Source of the DNA: Trueperaceae bacterium
GTDB lineage: Bacteria > Deinococcota > Deinococci > Deinococcales > Trueperaceae
Assembly (NCBI GenBank): GCA_002707365.1
Contig: PAMQ01000004.1
Span: 119,921 to 183,920, forward strand
DNA length: 64,000 bases
Direction of reading: 5' to 3'
Below are positions 56,369 through 64,000 of this stretch, one piece after another. Every line of letters begins with the position of its first letter. The stretch's first letter is position 1. The position numbers and the translations under genes are program-made. The notes beneath the pieces are model-generated. The model did no database searches, was not told where the DNA came from, and worked only from the letters and a program-made list of their open reading frames with translations.

Positions 56369-56995
56369 TTAGCTGTCTGAGTTACCTAATGTTTGAATAC
56401 CTAGTATAAGTGTTCCTAGCATGAAGAGGATCCAGGCACCGAATTGCGACCAAGCACCTATGCCTGGCCAAACGAAGTTGAGTGCTAAAAGCACTGCGGC
56501 AACTATTAATACAAGAGGAGCAATTGGGTTGTTCCCCTCACTCAAGAGACCCAAAGTGGTTAGTGCTAATGCGATGGCTAAAACAATTTGGCCACCAGTT
56601 GAGATTGCACCGGTGAGATCTAGGAACAATGTTCCGTGCTCAACCGAACTTGCGCCAGCAGCGCCCCATTCAAGGCCAAAGACAATTAGGACGCCAGCAC
56701 TGAACAGTAAGAACAGAATCATTCCGATGTTACCGTTGCCAGCTCCTGCACCACCACCCATGGCCATACCACGAGCAACGAATGCTAGCGCAACTAGGAT
56801 AGAAATGAATCCGCCATATGCGAATATCACTGCCCAGTGAGCTCTTGTTGCACTGTCGATCATGTTTTGCGCTACTTGAGCGGTGCTTGTGTCAGGACTA
56901 CCGCCCGCCAGTGGTAAGTAAAGAACAAACCACCCAATAGCCGCTACTATCGTACCTATTACGAGAAGTAAACCTGTTTGCCTGCTTGATCCCAT
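56369..56995 (-). CDS. Polytopic membrane protein, possibly DUF4386-like
   Basis: 208 residues with about six hydrophobic helices: 8-28, 52-72, 85-107 with a preceding Gly/Ala-rich GGGAGAGNGNIG loop, 128-148, 155-172 and 182-202. The N-terminus GLLLVIGTIVAAIGWFVL recalls DUF4386 proteins. No catalytic residue is evident and the function is unknown. Strong ribosome site (AGGGAGGG). It lies 82 nt after the similarly built gene at 57078-57755 and is ended by a strong terminator; the two are probably transcribed together. Confidence 0.75.
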   Translation of the reverse strand: MGSSRQTGLLLVIGTIVAAIGWFVLYLPLAGGSPDTSTAQVAQNMIDSATRAHWAVIFAYGGFISILVALAFVARGMAMGGGAGAGNGNIGMILFLLFSAGVLIVFGLEWGAAGASSVEHGTLFLDLTGAISTGGQIVLAIALALTTLGLLSEGNNPIAPLVLIVAAVLLALNFVWPGIGAWSQFGAWILFMLGTLILGIQTLGNSDS

Positions 56996-57027
56996 GATAC
57001 CCTCCCTTTCGTTTTACCTTTGAACTT

Positions 57028-57063
57028 AACAAGGGGCTCGTGGCGCGCCACGAGCCCCTTGTT
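57028..57063. repeat. Perfect 36-bp palindrome between two membrane-protein genes
   Basis: The sequence 57028-57063 equals its own reverse complement, with 18-nt half-sites centred on GGCGCGCC and no loop. It lies just downstream of the 57078 gene. As RNA it would make a very stable hairpin but has no T tail, so it may be an attenuating or 3'-end-stabilising structure between the two genes. Confidence 0.8.
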
Positions 57064-57077
57064 GACGAACTAATTCC

Positions 57078-57755
57078 TTACTCTGTAGCTGCTGAGGAAG
57101 CCCCCGAATCAGCGTTTCCCCTGAGGATGTTGATTCCCACGCCGATCGTGGCGAGACTCATGACAATCCAAATGATGAAGCCAAAGGAGCCACCTTGGCC
57201 ACCAGAAAATGCCGAGGTGACCACCATAATTAAACCAGTTATAGTCAGGGTCCAACCCAAAAAGGCGGGAATGTTTTTCTCACAAGTTAGGGCAGTACCA
57301 AGGAACAATGCACCAATTCCCCAAAACAGACCGAAGCCCCCACCAAGATTATTACCAACAACTTCCAATTGAGCAGCCGCAGCCGTGAAACCATCAGCGA
57401 AAAGATCCTGAGCGCTTATCGATAAACCAATGAACCCTATCGCAACTGCCGCGAGGGCTGGGAAGATAAAACCAGGTATCGAAGCCCAGGTTGCGCCAGC
57501 TCCCTTAATCGAACGTGACAACCACGTGAAACCAGCGAACGTTGCGATCATAGCCAAGGACCCGAGGAACCCGAACAGATTTGCCACCACGGGCTTCGCC
57601 GCAGCCAGCTCCAAGTACCCTAGTGTTTCCTCTGAAGGACTTAAGCCTTCTCCTGATGTATCTCCAATTACTAACGGATCAAGCAATCCCCAAATTATGA
57701 ACATTAGGAGCGGTCCTAAAACAAGGCACCATCCAGTTAACGATCTAGAATTCAT
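57078..57755 (-). CDS. Polytopic membrane protein of unknown function
   Basis: 225 residues with six hydrophobic helices and a Gly-rich middle (VVGNNLGGGFGLFWGIGALFLG). The N-terminus SLTGWCLVLGPLLMFIIWG resembles that of the 56369 protein in layout but not closely in sequence. ATG 57755 is chosen over 57824 because it has GGAGG 6-7 nt upstream (the longer start would add a polar, atypical N-terminus). No function can be inferred. It is transcribed leftward with the 56369 gene. Upstream DNA has three TAGGTTTT repeats. Confidence 0.72.
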   Translation of the reverse strand: MNSRSLTGWCLVLGPLLMFIIWGLLDPLVIGDTSGEGLSPSEETLGYLELAAAKPVVANLFGFLGSLAMIATFAGFTWLSRSIKGAGATWASIPGFIFPALAAVAIGFIGLSISAQDLFADGFTAAAAQLEVVGNNLGGGFGLFWGIGALFLGTALTCEKNIPAFLGWTLTITGLIMVVTSAFSGGQGGSFGFIIWIVMSLATIGVGINILRGNADSGASSAATE

Positions 57756-58214
57756 TTTGTCCTCCATAAGACAAGTGCCGACCCAAAGTCCTACCTGACC
57801 CCGGTTATCGACGTTAATCCACAACCTACACCTATTTTCAGGACCCGTAGTATGAAAATTTACAGGAGCAAAGTGTAAAAGATTACAGGTTTTCTAAGGA
57901 TTACGACCAATTAGCGTTGGAAAACCTACAAAAACCTAAACATGGAACAAAACCTAATACCCTTAGGAGGCCCACCGTTTAGTCTGAGAGATTACTTAGT
58001 TTTAGCCATAGCTTCGTTTAACTACCCTTAAGTCGGTTTCGCCAGCTCATTAGATTAAATTGATGCGTAACTTTACGACAAATGTTCGGATGAGACCCAA
58101 GTTATCTCGTTAATCCGGGTAGGGAATCTACGGCATAATGGCGGTTTGGAGATTAGAAGTAACGATTGTGGGTTCGTTCGACTGAACTAACTAATGAGCT
58201 CGGGACGAGGTTAA
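57756..58214. other. Intergenic region upstream of the 57755 gene
   Basis: 459 nt without a gene. It carries three direct copies of AAAACCTA (57921-57956) and two copies of TTACAGG nearer the 57755 gene. It also holds the end of the enolase-family transcript from 59288. Confidence 0.5.
57921..57956. repeat. Three direct AAAACCTA repeats
   Basis: Exact copies start at 57921, 57931 and 57949 (spacings 10 and 18), about 170-200 nt upstream of the gene that starts at 57755. On the gene's strand they read TAGGTTTT. The near-helical spacing suggests a regulator-binding array. Confidence 0.45.
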
Positions 58215-59288
58215 TTATGATTGCGCGAGTTTATCTTCATCAAGTAGTACTCCCAGGCCAGGTTCAGAGGGAGGCTCCATGATCTGTCCATTAGGAAGAT
58301 ACGGTTCAACCAAAAAAGTGTCGTTCATGTCAGAGAAGCCGGCGGGCCAGCGAATATTCGGTGTAGAAGCAGCCAGGTGAGCAGCTGCTGCAGCCATGAT
58401 GTCGAAGTAAGGAGCGATCGAGATTTCTAGGCCGGCGGCTTCAGCAACAGCAGCCATACGCTTGGCTTGTAGAAGGCCACCGTACTTATGAATCTTGAAA
58501 TGCAACACATGAGCTCCTTGTGCCCTCGCAATCTCATAGACGGTACGTGGGTTTGTTAACAACTCATCCGCCTGGAGCGGAGTTTTCAATCTTGTGGCTA
58601 ACGTCGACATTTCGTCGAGGTGGCGAACGGGTTGCTCAAAGATGGCGACACCACCAATTGACTCTATTTGCGTAAGGGTTTGGATGGCTTCGCCAAGTGC
58701 ATAGCTAGTATTACCATCAAGTTGAAATTGAAGGCCCTCGGGTACTGCAGTTCGTAAACCTGCATACCAATCGAGATCAGCGTGAACCCCAAACCCAATT
58801 TTTGTTTTAAACCAGGTCCAACCCTGATCAGCTAGTTCCGCCACTCGCGCTGCGGTCAGCTCGGTACTTTCACGTTCAACGAACGCGTGCAAGGGTGCTC
58901 CCTGGCTGCACTGTCCCCCAAGCAACTCGTAAACGGGGACGCCAAGAGCTTTACCCTTGATGTCCCACAGTGCGAACTCAACAGCGGTCATGGCATAAGT
59001 AGCTCCCCGAAGGGCCTTGTGCATACGAACAACGAGATCCTCAATAGCAAACGGATTCAAGCCGTCCACCGCCGGCGCCAAATAACGATCGATGGACACC
59101 TTAATAGATTCAGCAGTCTCTCCATACCAAGGGGCCGGCGCGACAGTTTGTCCAATTCCGGTGATACCCTCGTCCGTGAACACCTGAGCAATGACCGTTG
59201 TAGTGGCAGGCATCTCTCCATAAGCAGTTCGGAGAGCTCGATTTCGCTGAACAGCGACAATGCTAGAGCGAACCCCAGTAATCTTCAT
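58215..59288 (-). CDS. Mandelate racemase/muconate lactonizing enzyme family protein
   Basis: 357-residue enolase-superfamily enzyme. Catalytic features: the KTKIG (KxK) strand in WFKTKIGFG, metal ligands in QLDGNTSY, IFEQPV and QADELL, and the lysine in HFKIHKYGG on the opposite face, the muconate-lactonizing/dipeptide-epimerase subgroup pattern. The chemistry is proton abstraction next to a carboxylate; the substrate is unknown. It differs from the OSBS/NSAR relative at 29670. The ATG has GGGG 6 nt upstream. Confidence 0.9.
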   Translation of the reverse strand: MKITGVRSSIVAVQRNRALRTAYGEMPATTTVIAQVFTDEGITGIGQTVAPAPWYGETAESIKVSIDRYLAPAVDGLNPFAIEDLVVRMHKALRGATYAMTAVEFALWDIKGKALGVPVYELLGGQCSQGAPLHAFVERESTELTAARVAELADQGWTWFKTKIGFGVHADLDWYAGLRTAVPEGLQFQLDGNTSYALGEAIQTLTQIESIGGVAIFEQPVRHLDEMSTLATRLKTPLQADELLTNPRTVYEIARAQGAHVLHFKIHKYGGLLQAKRMAAVAEAAGLEISIAPYFDIMAAAAAHLAASTPNIRWPAGFSDMNDTFLVEPYLPNGQIMEPPSEPGLGVLLDEDKLAQS

Positions 59289-59675
59289 GAATTCCCCTGC
59301 CTTCCTACCCCGCAGTATAGGCGATCAATCATTAACCTCGAAATTAGAGATAGGATCAAATTAACGTGTGCATGGGTACTTAACAATGACAGGCAATTTA
59401 TTAATTATTATAGATTCAAGCTCAAGTATCCGGAACACCCCAACAGGCTGACGAGATACACAAAAGTACGAGCTAAATTTAGTGCGTGAAGTTGATTTGT
59501 TATGGAGGGGGTTCCCAATTGAGCCTCAGGCATCGATAATGGCCGTCATGCCTTCGCGCCCTAGAATCTTTCATAATCCGAGTGTGAACCCGAATTATGA
59601 TGACACAGTACTCACAATTCTGTCTCTACGCCAGGTCCACCGACCCGATTTGATGCACGCCTCGTCTGTTGGGCT
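59289..59675. other. Intergenic region upstream of the MATE gene
   Basis: 387 nt between divergent genes. No convincing gene. It contains an inverted repeat at 59571-59600 (see separate entry). Confidence 0.5.
59571..59600. promoter_or_regulatory. Operator-like inverted repeat upstream of the MATE exporter
   Basis: TCATAATCCG and CGAATTATGA are complementary at nine of ten positions with a 10-nt spacer, ending 75 nt before the gene start. Such a dyad suits a TetR/MarR-type repressor. Confidence 0.35.
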
Positions 59676-61037
59676 ATGAGTATCCGCGGGACTTTTTTTT
59701 CTCGTACCGGCTTAACCCGGAAGATAGCGATTCTAGCCACGCCACTTATATTTCAACAAATGTCTTACACCCTACTCATGGTAGCGGACACCTTTTTCGT
59801 CTCGAGAATAAGTACACAAGCTTTAGCTGCAACGGGACTGGCTGGAGTACTGTTTTTCGCAATCGCACTACTCTTTCGAGGACCTGCTAATAGCAGCGTG
59901 GTCTTCGTCGGTCGTGCTCACGGAGCAGAAGACGACGAAGCTGTAGGAAAATGGGTTTGGCGCTGCCTAGTCGTGGTGGCAATCATGAGTGCCGTTTCGC
60001 TAGCCTTTCCATGGATCTTCCGCTGGGGATTCCCATTCCTAGCACCAAGCGATGAGCCCCAGGTTGCGATCCTAGGGGCAAACTACCTCTTCATCCGTGG
60101 TTTTGAACTACCCTTCTTCCTATTTTCTGGCGTGGTCTGGGGATTCATGATTGGACGGGGTGATTCTCGCACTCCCATGATTCTGGCTTGGGTAACAGTA
60201 CTACTTAACATTATTCTCGATTGGCTTTTAGTACTAGGAAACCTTGGATTTCCCAGATTAGAAGTGACGGGAGCCGCAATAGCCACAGTAATAGCCCACG
60301 CTGTTAACGCCGGACTTAGCGCCTTTATCTTATGGGCGCCAGCAATCCGCCGGCGCTACGAAACACATCGCCGGCGCGCCATAAAAAAACGAGATATTTT
60401 GCAAGTATTCCGCGTTGGCCTACCAATGGGCCTAGGTGATTTCGTAGAGATCTCCAGCTTTAGCGTTTTTTTCGCCATTATTGGCACTATCTCGACAGGG
60501 GCTCTGGCTGCTAATCAGATAGCACTTCAGTACATGAGCATATCTTTCATGGTTGGCATTGCTTTCTCGATGGCAACCTCAAGCATGGTGGCCCAACAGC
60601 TCGGGGCAAAGCGACCCGACCTGGCGCAAGGAGTAGGCTATCGAGGAACTGTTCTTGGCATGATCGCAATGGGAACAATTGGCTTCAGTTTCTTGATTGC
60701 TCCAGCGGCGCTAATGAGCTTGTTTACGAGCGATCCAGATGTAATTAAAGCTGGAGTGCAGATTCTACGCTTGATGGCAATATTTCAACTGTTCGATGCA
60801 GTCGCCGTAGTGCTGTCCGGAGCGCTGAACGGTTCGGGAGATACTACTTTCACGATGGTGGCGCGAATGGTCATAGGATGGGTGTTGTTCTTACCTCTAG
60901 TTACCTTAATAGTATTTGTTTTCGATGGTGGTGTCCGCGATGCTTGGATTGGAGCTCTCTTCTATGGAACCTGCCTAGCCCTGGTATACCTAATACGATT
61001 CCGGTCGGGTCGCTGGCAAAAGATCAAAGTACTATGA
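59676..61037 (+). CDS. MATE family efflux transporter
   Basis: 453 residues with twelve hydrophobic helices in two MATE halves. Starts with IAILATPLIFQQMSYTLLMVADTFFVSRI and holds the usual GLAGVLFF, a GRGDSRTPMI loop at mid-protein, and the second-half GTISTGALAANQIALQYMS and the ALNGSGDTTF segment. It exports cationic drugs or metabolites using H+ or Na+; here the acidic residue pattern of helix 1 is not clear enough to tell. Start ATG without a good ribosome site. Downstream, the next gene begins 76 nt on. Confidence 0.9.
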   Translation: MSIRGTFFSRTGLTRKIAILATPLIFQQMSYTLLMVADTFFVSRISTQALAATGLAGVLFFAIALLFRGPANSSVVFVGRAHGAEDDEAVGKWVWRCLVVVAIMSAVSLAFPWIFRWGFPFLAPSDEPQVAILGANYLFIRGFELPFFLFSGVVWGFMIGRGDSRTPMILAWVTVLLNIILDWLLVLGNLGFPRLEVTGAAIATVIAHAVNAGLSAFILWAPAIRRRYETHRRRAIKKRDILQVFRVGLPMGLGDFVEISSFSVFFAIIGTISTGALAANQIALQYMSISFMVGIAFSMATSSMVAQQLGAKRPDLAQGVGYRGTVLGMIAMGTIGFSFLIAPAALMSLFTSDPDVIKAGVQILRLMAIFQLFDAVAVVLSGALNGSGDTTFTMVARMVIGWVLFLPLVTLIVFVFDGGVRDAWIGALFYGTCLALVYLIRFRSGRWQKIKVL

Positions 61038-61113
61038 CAATAATTTCTCGAAGATTCCCAAAGTTAACATCAGTCCAGTTTTGGAGCCTATCTAAGAAAA
61101 TAGGTACCACTTC

Positions 61114-62145
61114 ATGACTAAACTGAGTCCTACGCAGGTTACAACCGGTAGTACGAAGGACCTTTGGCGACTCGGCATACTTCCCATAATGGCGGTAGGA
61201 GCTTTCTCTGGTTTATTCGGGATTTACTGGGATATAAGTTGGCATATCGATAAAGGGCGCGATACTTTTTTCTCGCCACCACATAACCTGATCTACCTTT
61301 CGATGGGCATCGTGCTAGTTGTTACGCTTCTCGGGTTTTTTCGTGACAGGCAGGCAAGTCGTTTTCACCTCCGGCTAGGGCGAGCTCATCTCCACCCAGG
61401 ACTCGTCATAACGGCACTCGGCACGTTGCTAGTGCTGGTTTTTGCGCCAGCTGACGAATTATGGCACAGGTGGTTCGGTACGGACTTGACGTTATGGGCC
61501 CCCATGCACCTTATAGGCGTCTTGGGCCTGAACATGCTCAGTTTCGGAGGTCTAGTTGGGACCTGGGTAGATCGAAGGCTTACAACAGATCCAGGTCGAC
61601 AAAAACTCCTTGGTTTTGTCTCCATTTTCTTTGCTGCCACTCTGATTGGCTGGTACGGTGTTCTTCTCGCGGAGTATGAGTTTGTAGTTCCGGCCTTTCC
61701 CACATTTTGGCATCCACTATTACTAACTGGTTTACCCGTTTTTGTGCTGGTTTTGATTGCTCGCCTAAACCCTGTTCCTTTTGCAGCAACTTTGGCCGCC
61801 ACGGGATTCACCTTAATTAGACTTCTTCTCGCAGGTTGGTTAATGATTTCTTCGAGCGTTAACCTTGCTGGCCATTCAAAGCCAGCAATTCCATTCCTCC
61901 TTTTAGCAGGAATCGCCGCTGACCTCTTAGTTAAACGATCCCCACTGTGGTTAAGCGGCCTAGTGATCGGATTAACCTGTTTTGTCACTAACTACCTGCT
62001 GACATTGATCTCCAGTGTCAACTGGCACCAAGGGGCTTTAGTGTTCGGCTTACCTAGTGGTTTGGTTCTAGCTGTGATGGCCGCTTACTCGGGATCCTGG
62101 GTAGCCGAATCCCTCAAACCAAAAACTACAGTAGACGACGCATGA
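61114..62145 (+). CDS. Uncharacterised polytopic membrane protein
   Basis: 343 residues with nine or ten helices. Histidines and other polar residues lie at the membrane surface in regular fashion: GIYWDISWHIDKGRDTFFSPPHNLIYL near residue 40, ADELWHRWFGTDLTLWAPMHL, and PAFPTFWHPLLL. Repeated His/Asp/Trp at equivalent helix ends could bind metal, haem or a quinone, but this is an inference. I do not recognise a family. Its stop overlaps the ATG of the next gene by 4 nt (ATGA), so the two form an operon. Confidence 0.75.
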   Translation: MTKLSPTQVTTGSTKDLWRLGILPIMAVGAFSGLFGIYWDISWHIDKGRDTFFSPPHNLIYLSMGIVLVVTLLGFFRDRQASRFHLRLGRAHLHPGLVITALGTLLVLVFAPADELWHRWFGTDLTLWAPMHLIGVLGLNMLSFGGLVGTWVDRRLTTDPGRQKLLGFVSIFFAATLIGWYGVLLAEYEFVVPAFPTFWHPLLLTGLPVFVLVLIARLNPVPFAATLAATGFTLIRLLLAGWLMISSSVNLAGHSKPAIPFLLLAGIAADLLVKRSPLWLSGLVIGLTCFVTNYLLTLISSVNWHQGALVFGLPSGLVLAVMAAYSGSWVAESLKPKTTVDDA

Positions 62146-62507
62146 AAAATTTGGCTGCATGCCTGTTGTTCTTGTTAGTAGGAGCTGTCCAGGCTGAACA
62201 TCCGAACCCATCCTCACTAACCGAAAGCATTCGTTTAGGGAGCCGCGCTGAGGTAACAATTTCTCAGCGACCAGCTGCCCCTTTGATTCTTGAAGTTAGG
62301 ACTCAGCCCGAAATCACGCGTCATCATGAAATCCTAGCTTTCATGTTCCCCCGTTCGAGTATGTCCAGTGCAGGTTCGGTCCGGCGTGTGATGACCCCAA
62401 TAGAACCAGGATATTACCGGCTTGAGGTTACGTTGCCTGACAATACTGTTTGGGGGTTCTCGCTTAGATATGGAACAGGTATCAATGTTTATTACGCTTT
62501 TCTGTAA
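62142..62507 (+). CDS. Secreted protein partner of the 61114 gene, ended by an in-frame TAA
   Basis: 121 residues: a signal peptide (residues 1-18, AVQAEHP), then a beta-rich periplasmic domain with RTQPEITRHHEILAFMFP, GSVRRVMTPIEPGYYRLEVTLPDN and GFSLRYGTGINVYYAFL. The frame then meets TAA (62505-62507), beyond which it stays open for 60 more codons with a typical membrane anchor (see 62508-62690). The layout suggests that a longer ancestral protein was cut. The four-base overlap with the 61114 gene indicates co-translation. Function unknown. Confidence 0.7.
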   Translation: MKNLAACLLFLLVGAVQAEHPNPSSLTESIRLGSRAEVTISQRPAAPLILEVRTQPEITRHHEILAFMFPRSSMSSAGSVRRVMTPIEPGYYRLEVTLPDNTVWGFSLRYGTGINVYYAFL

Positions 62508-62690
62508 CAACCTGTAAACACCAACAGCGAAGAAGTGTTGCAGCATAATATTTCTTTTCATGGGGACTTAAGAGAAGGTGTTCCTCCTTTCGTGCAGTCG
62601 ATTGGATTTGGCGTTTTTGGTCTTCTTCTCGTATTGGTACTTTCTCTCATCGGGGTTGTTCTACGGACATTACGGGCCAAGAGTGACTAA
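62508..62690 (+). pseudogene. C-terminal continuation of the 62142 protein after an in-frame stop
   Basis: Reading on in the same frame gives 60 codons: a soluble stretch (QPVNTNSEEVLQHNISFHGD), PPFVQSIGFGVFGLLLVLV as the start of a transmembrane helix, and a basic tail LRTLRAKSD before a TAA. The helix plus positive tail is a standard C-terminal anchor (C-terminus in). No good start codon or ribosome site exists at the head of this segment, which suggests it belonged to the preceding gene. Confidence 0.5.
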
Positions 62691-62904
62691 TCAACGGGTG
62701 GGCTTTATAGATAAGCATACGCAGTAAAAGATGACAACAAATACCTAATCCTTCTCTATAACTTTCTAGGCTGTCAGTGCCCGTCAGGACAGGTTGAGGT
62801 TTACTGAGTTCTGAGTGGTCCTACCCAAAACATCGTAAGTAGTTACACTTCCGCTGATTTTGCTAAATAAATGGTATTTGCTCAGGGAATGTTGCTGGAC
62901 GTGA

Positions 62905-62910
62905 TAAACT
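62905..62910 (+). promoter_or_regulatory. -10-like box before the PfkB-family gene
   Basis: TAAACT ends 8 nt before the ATG at 62919, slightly wider than the other leaderless boxes. Confidence 0.3.
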
Positions 62911-62918
62911 TTTGCCGC

Positions 62919-63866
62919 ATGTCGATACCTCTCTTGGTCCTTGGTGATTTTGCTTGGGATGTGATGATTAGAACCAACACCGAGCTCCTCACTGGTGGGG
63001 ATGCTTTCGGGGAAGTGATGCTCGCTCCGGGTGGAAGTGCTGCTAATGTGGCAGTGTGGGCTCGTCGGTGTGGTCTCGATACTACATTTATTGGCAAGAT
63101 TGGCAGGGACCGTTTTGGTCAATTAGCGAAGGAGAACTTGCAGAGCGAAAAGGTTCTCGCTAGCTTTGTTGAGACTGACGCGCAACTCACGGGGTCAGTA
63201 GCTGTTTGGATTGATGGCAAAGGTGAAAGGTCTATGGTGTCCGGTAAGGGTGCTGATCATTATTTGCTGCCATCTGAACTTCCGAAAGATCTCCTTGGGA
63301 AATGTAATCACCTCCACCTCACGGCATGGTCGTTCTTTGCTGATCCGCCCCGTACGGCAGCTAGACAAGCCGCCAAGTTAGCAAAATCGGCAGGTGCTAC
63401 TATTTCGTTTGATCCAGGTTCCTTCCAGCTTATTCAGGAGATGTGTGTCGATACATTTCTTAGTCATACACGAGACCTAGATATTGACTTGTTCTTGCCT
63501 AATAAAGAGGAAGGCGCAGTGTTATCTGGTGAGACTGAACCTGTGGCCATTGCTGAAGTTCTTGCCAAGCTTTATCCGGCATCAATGATCGCCCTAAAGC
63601 TCGATGCTCAGGGAGCATTGATTCGGAATGGAAACACAGTCACGTGGATCTCGCCCGCTACTAATCACTTAATCGACGCGACGGGGGCAGGTGACTCGTT
63701 TGCAGGTGCTTTCCTTGCTCGTTACCTCCGTGGACAGAATCCCGAGGCAGCAGCTCGCTTTGCGACTCAGATTTCAGCGTGGGTAATTCAGCATTTAGGT
63801 GCTAGGTCAGATCCCGATTTAAACCTACGGAAACTTTTAGTTGATCGTAGTAACTCTGATTGCTGA
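62919..63866 (+). CDS. PfkB-family carbohydrate kinase
   Basis: 315-residue ribokinase-fold sugar or nucleoside kinase. Seen: the N-terminal VLGDFAWDVMI, GGDAFGEVMLAPGGSAANVAVWARR (substrate-binding Gly-Gly), FIGKIGRDRFGQLA, and the C-terminal signature IDATGAGDSFAGAFLARYL with the catalytic Asp of DATGAGD. Substrate cannot be fixed; the family includes ribokinase, fructokinase and KDG kinase, and the DxxGAGD context is shared. ATG 62919 (MSIPLLVLGD) is preferred over 62871 since the Rossmann-like strand starts there. Confidence 0.9.
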   Translation: MSIPLLVLGDFAWDVMIRTNTELLTGGDAFGEVMLAPGGSAANVAVWARRCGLDTTFIGKIGRDRFGQLAKENLQSEKVLASFVETDAQLTGSVAVWIDGKGERSMVSGKGADHYLLPSELPKDLLGKCNHLHLTAWSFFADPPRTAARQAAKLAKSAGATISFDPGSFQLIQEMCVDTFLSHTRDLDIDLFLPNKEEGAVLSGETEPVAIAEVLAKLYPASMIALKLDAQGALIRNGNTVTWISPATNHLIDATGAGDSFAGAFLARYLRGQNPEAAARFATQISAWVIQHLGARSDPDLNLRKLLVDRSNSDC

Positions 63867-64000
63867 GAAACAAAACGTTTTCGTCACTATCTCAAGTTTT
63901 GACTCCAAAGAACTGATTTTTACCTAATGTAGTTAGTACTGGAAATATCCTCTGCGGGAACAAATGTCCGTTTTGGTAACCAAGGTCGGGTAATATTGAT

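Noticed and set aside
58887-59489. 200-codon open frame on the plus strand
   Set aside because: Mostly antisense to the enolase-family gene; sequence has no family features and no ribosome site.
61386-61988. 200-codon open frame on the minus strand
   Set aside because: Antisense to the polytopic membrane protein at 61114; Lys/Pro/Thr-rich without structure, as expected from complementing hydrophobic codons.
63899-63928. Promoter at the right edge (TTGACT with CCTAAT)
   Set aside because: Spacing is 18 nt and the -10 is weak; no gene start is visible before the window ends.

Overview
The window is a bacterial chromosome segment of about 50% G+C, densely packed with housekeeping and metabolic genes on both strands. 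Several features point to the Deinococcota (Deinococcus/Thermus/Truepera relatives, probably an uncultured, moderate-GC lineage). Glutaminyl-tRNA synthetase carries a C-terminal YqeY/GatB-like domain. DnaJ lacks the cysteine-rich zinc finger, as in Thermus, and sits in a dnaK-grpE-dnaJ cluster. GatA and GatB coexist with GlnRS. Many starts have a TANNNT box about 6 nt upstream and no Shine-Dalgarno, the leaderless arrangement described in Deinococcus. The assignment is an inference from families, not from a database match.

Layout. 1-8.7 kb: a partial FAD oxidoreductase, asd, a small gene with proB, hisZ-hisG, the primary sigma factor, a glycerophosphodiesterase and a family III CoA-transferase. 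9.0-10.7 kb: an AT-rich ABC ATPase/permease pair that looks foreign. 10.8-19.7 kb: a TIGR01777 epimerase-like protein, a ccdA/tlpA thiol-redox pair, metK, a GNAT acetyltransferase, L-2-hydroxyglutarate oxidase, gatB, a bifunctional-nuclease-domain protein and folE. 19.8-30.8 kb: an orphan Fe3+-type ABC permease, a secreted protein, the sdhCDAB operon, a Cof-type HAD phosphatase, separate FAD and methyltransferase genes resembling the two halves of MnmC, and an OSBS/N-acylamino acid racemase. 31-38 kb: nitroreductase, ridA, a PP2C phosphatase, gatA, then rpmH-rnpA-yidD-yidC-jag. 38-46 kb: a HAD hydrolase coupled to a queuosine-salvage glycosidase, a DMT transporter, a second CoA-transferase, an atypical MBL-fold protein, malate synthase, mobA and a VTT-domain protein. 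46.6-53.4 kb: dnaK-grpE-dnaJ, a parvulin isomerase and a YyaL-like thioredoxin-domain protein. 53.6-64 kb: glnS, two small polytopic membrane proteins, an enolase-superfamily enzyme, a MATE exporter, an uncharacterised membrane/periplasmic pair and a PfkB kinase.

The most unusual item is the CcdA homologue at 11785-12564. Its first transmembrane segment, with the FLSPC active-site motif, lies at the C-terminus instead of the N-terminus, so the protein reads as a natural circular permutation (order 2-3-4-5-6-1) directly downstream of its probable partner TlpA. Other notable points are an in-frame TGA splitting dnaJ, an in-frame TAA splitting the gene at 62142, mini-ORFs that end on the start codons of hisZ and gatA, and a possible structured leader with a 47-codon ORF before the nitroreductase gene. 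No tRNA, rRNA, CRISPR array, insertion sequence or prophage was seen.
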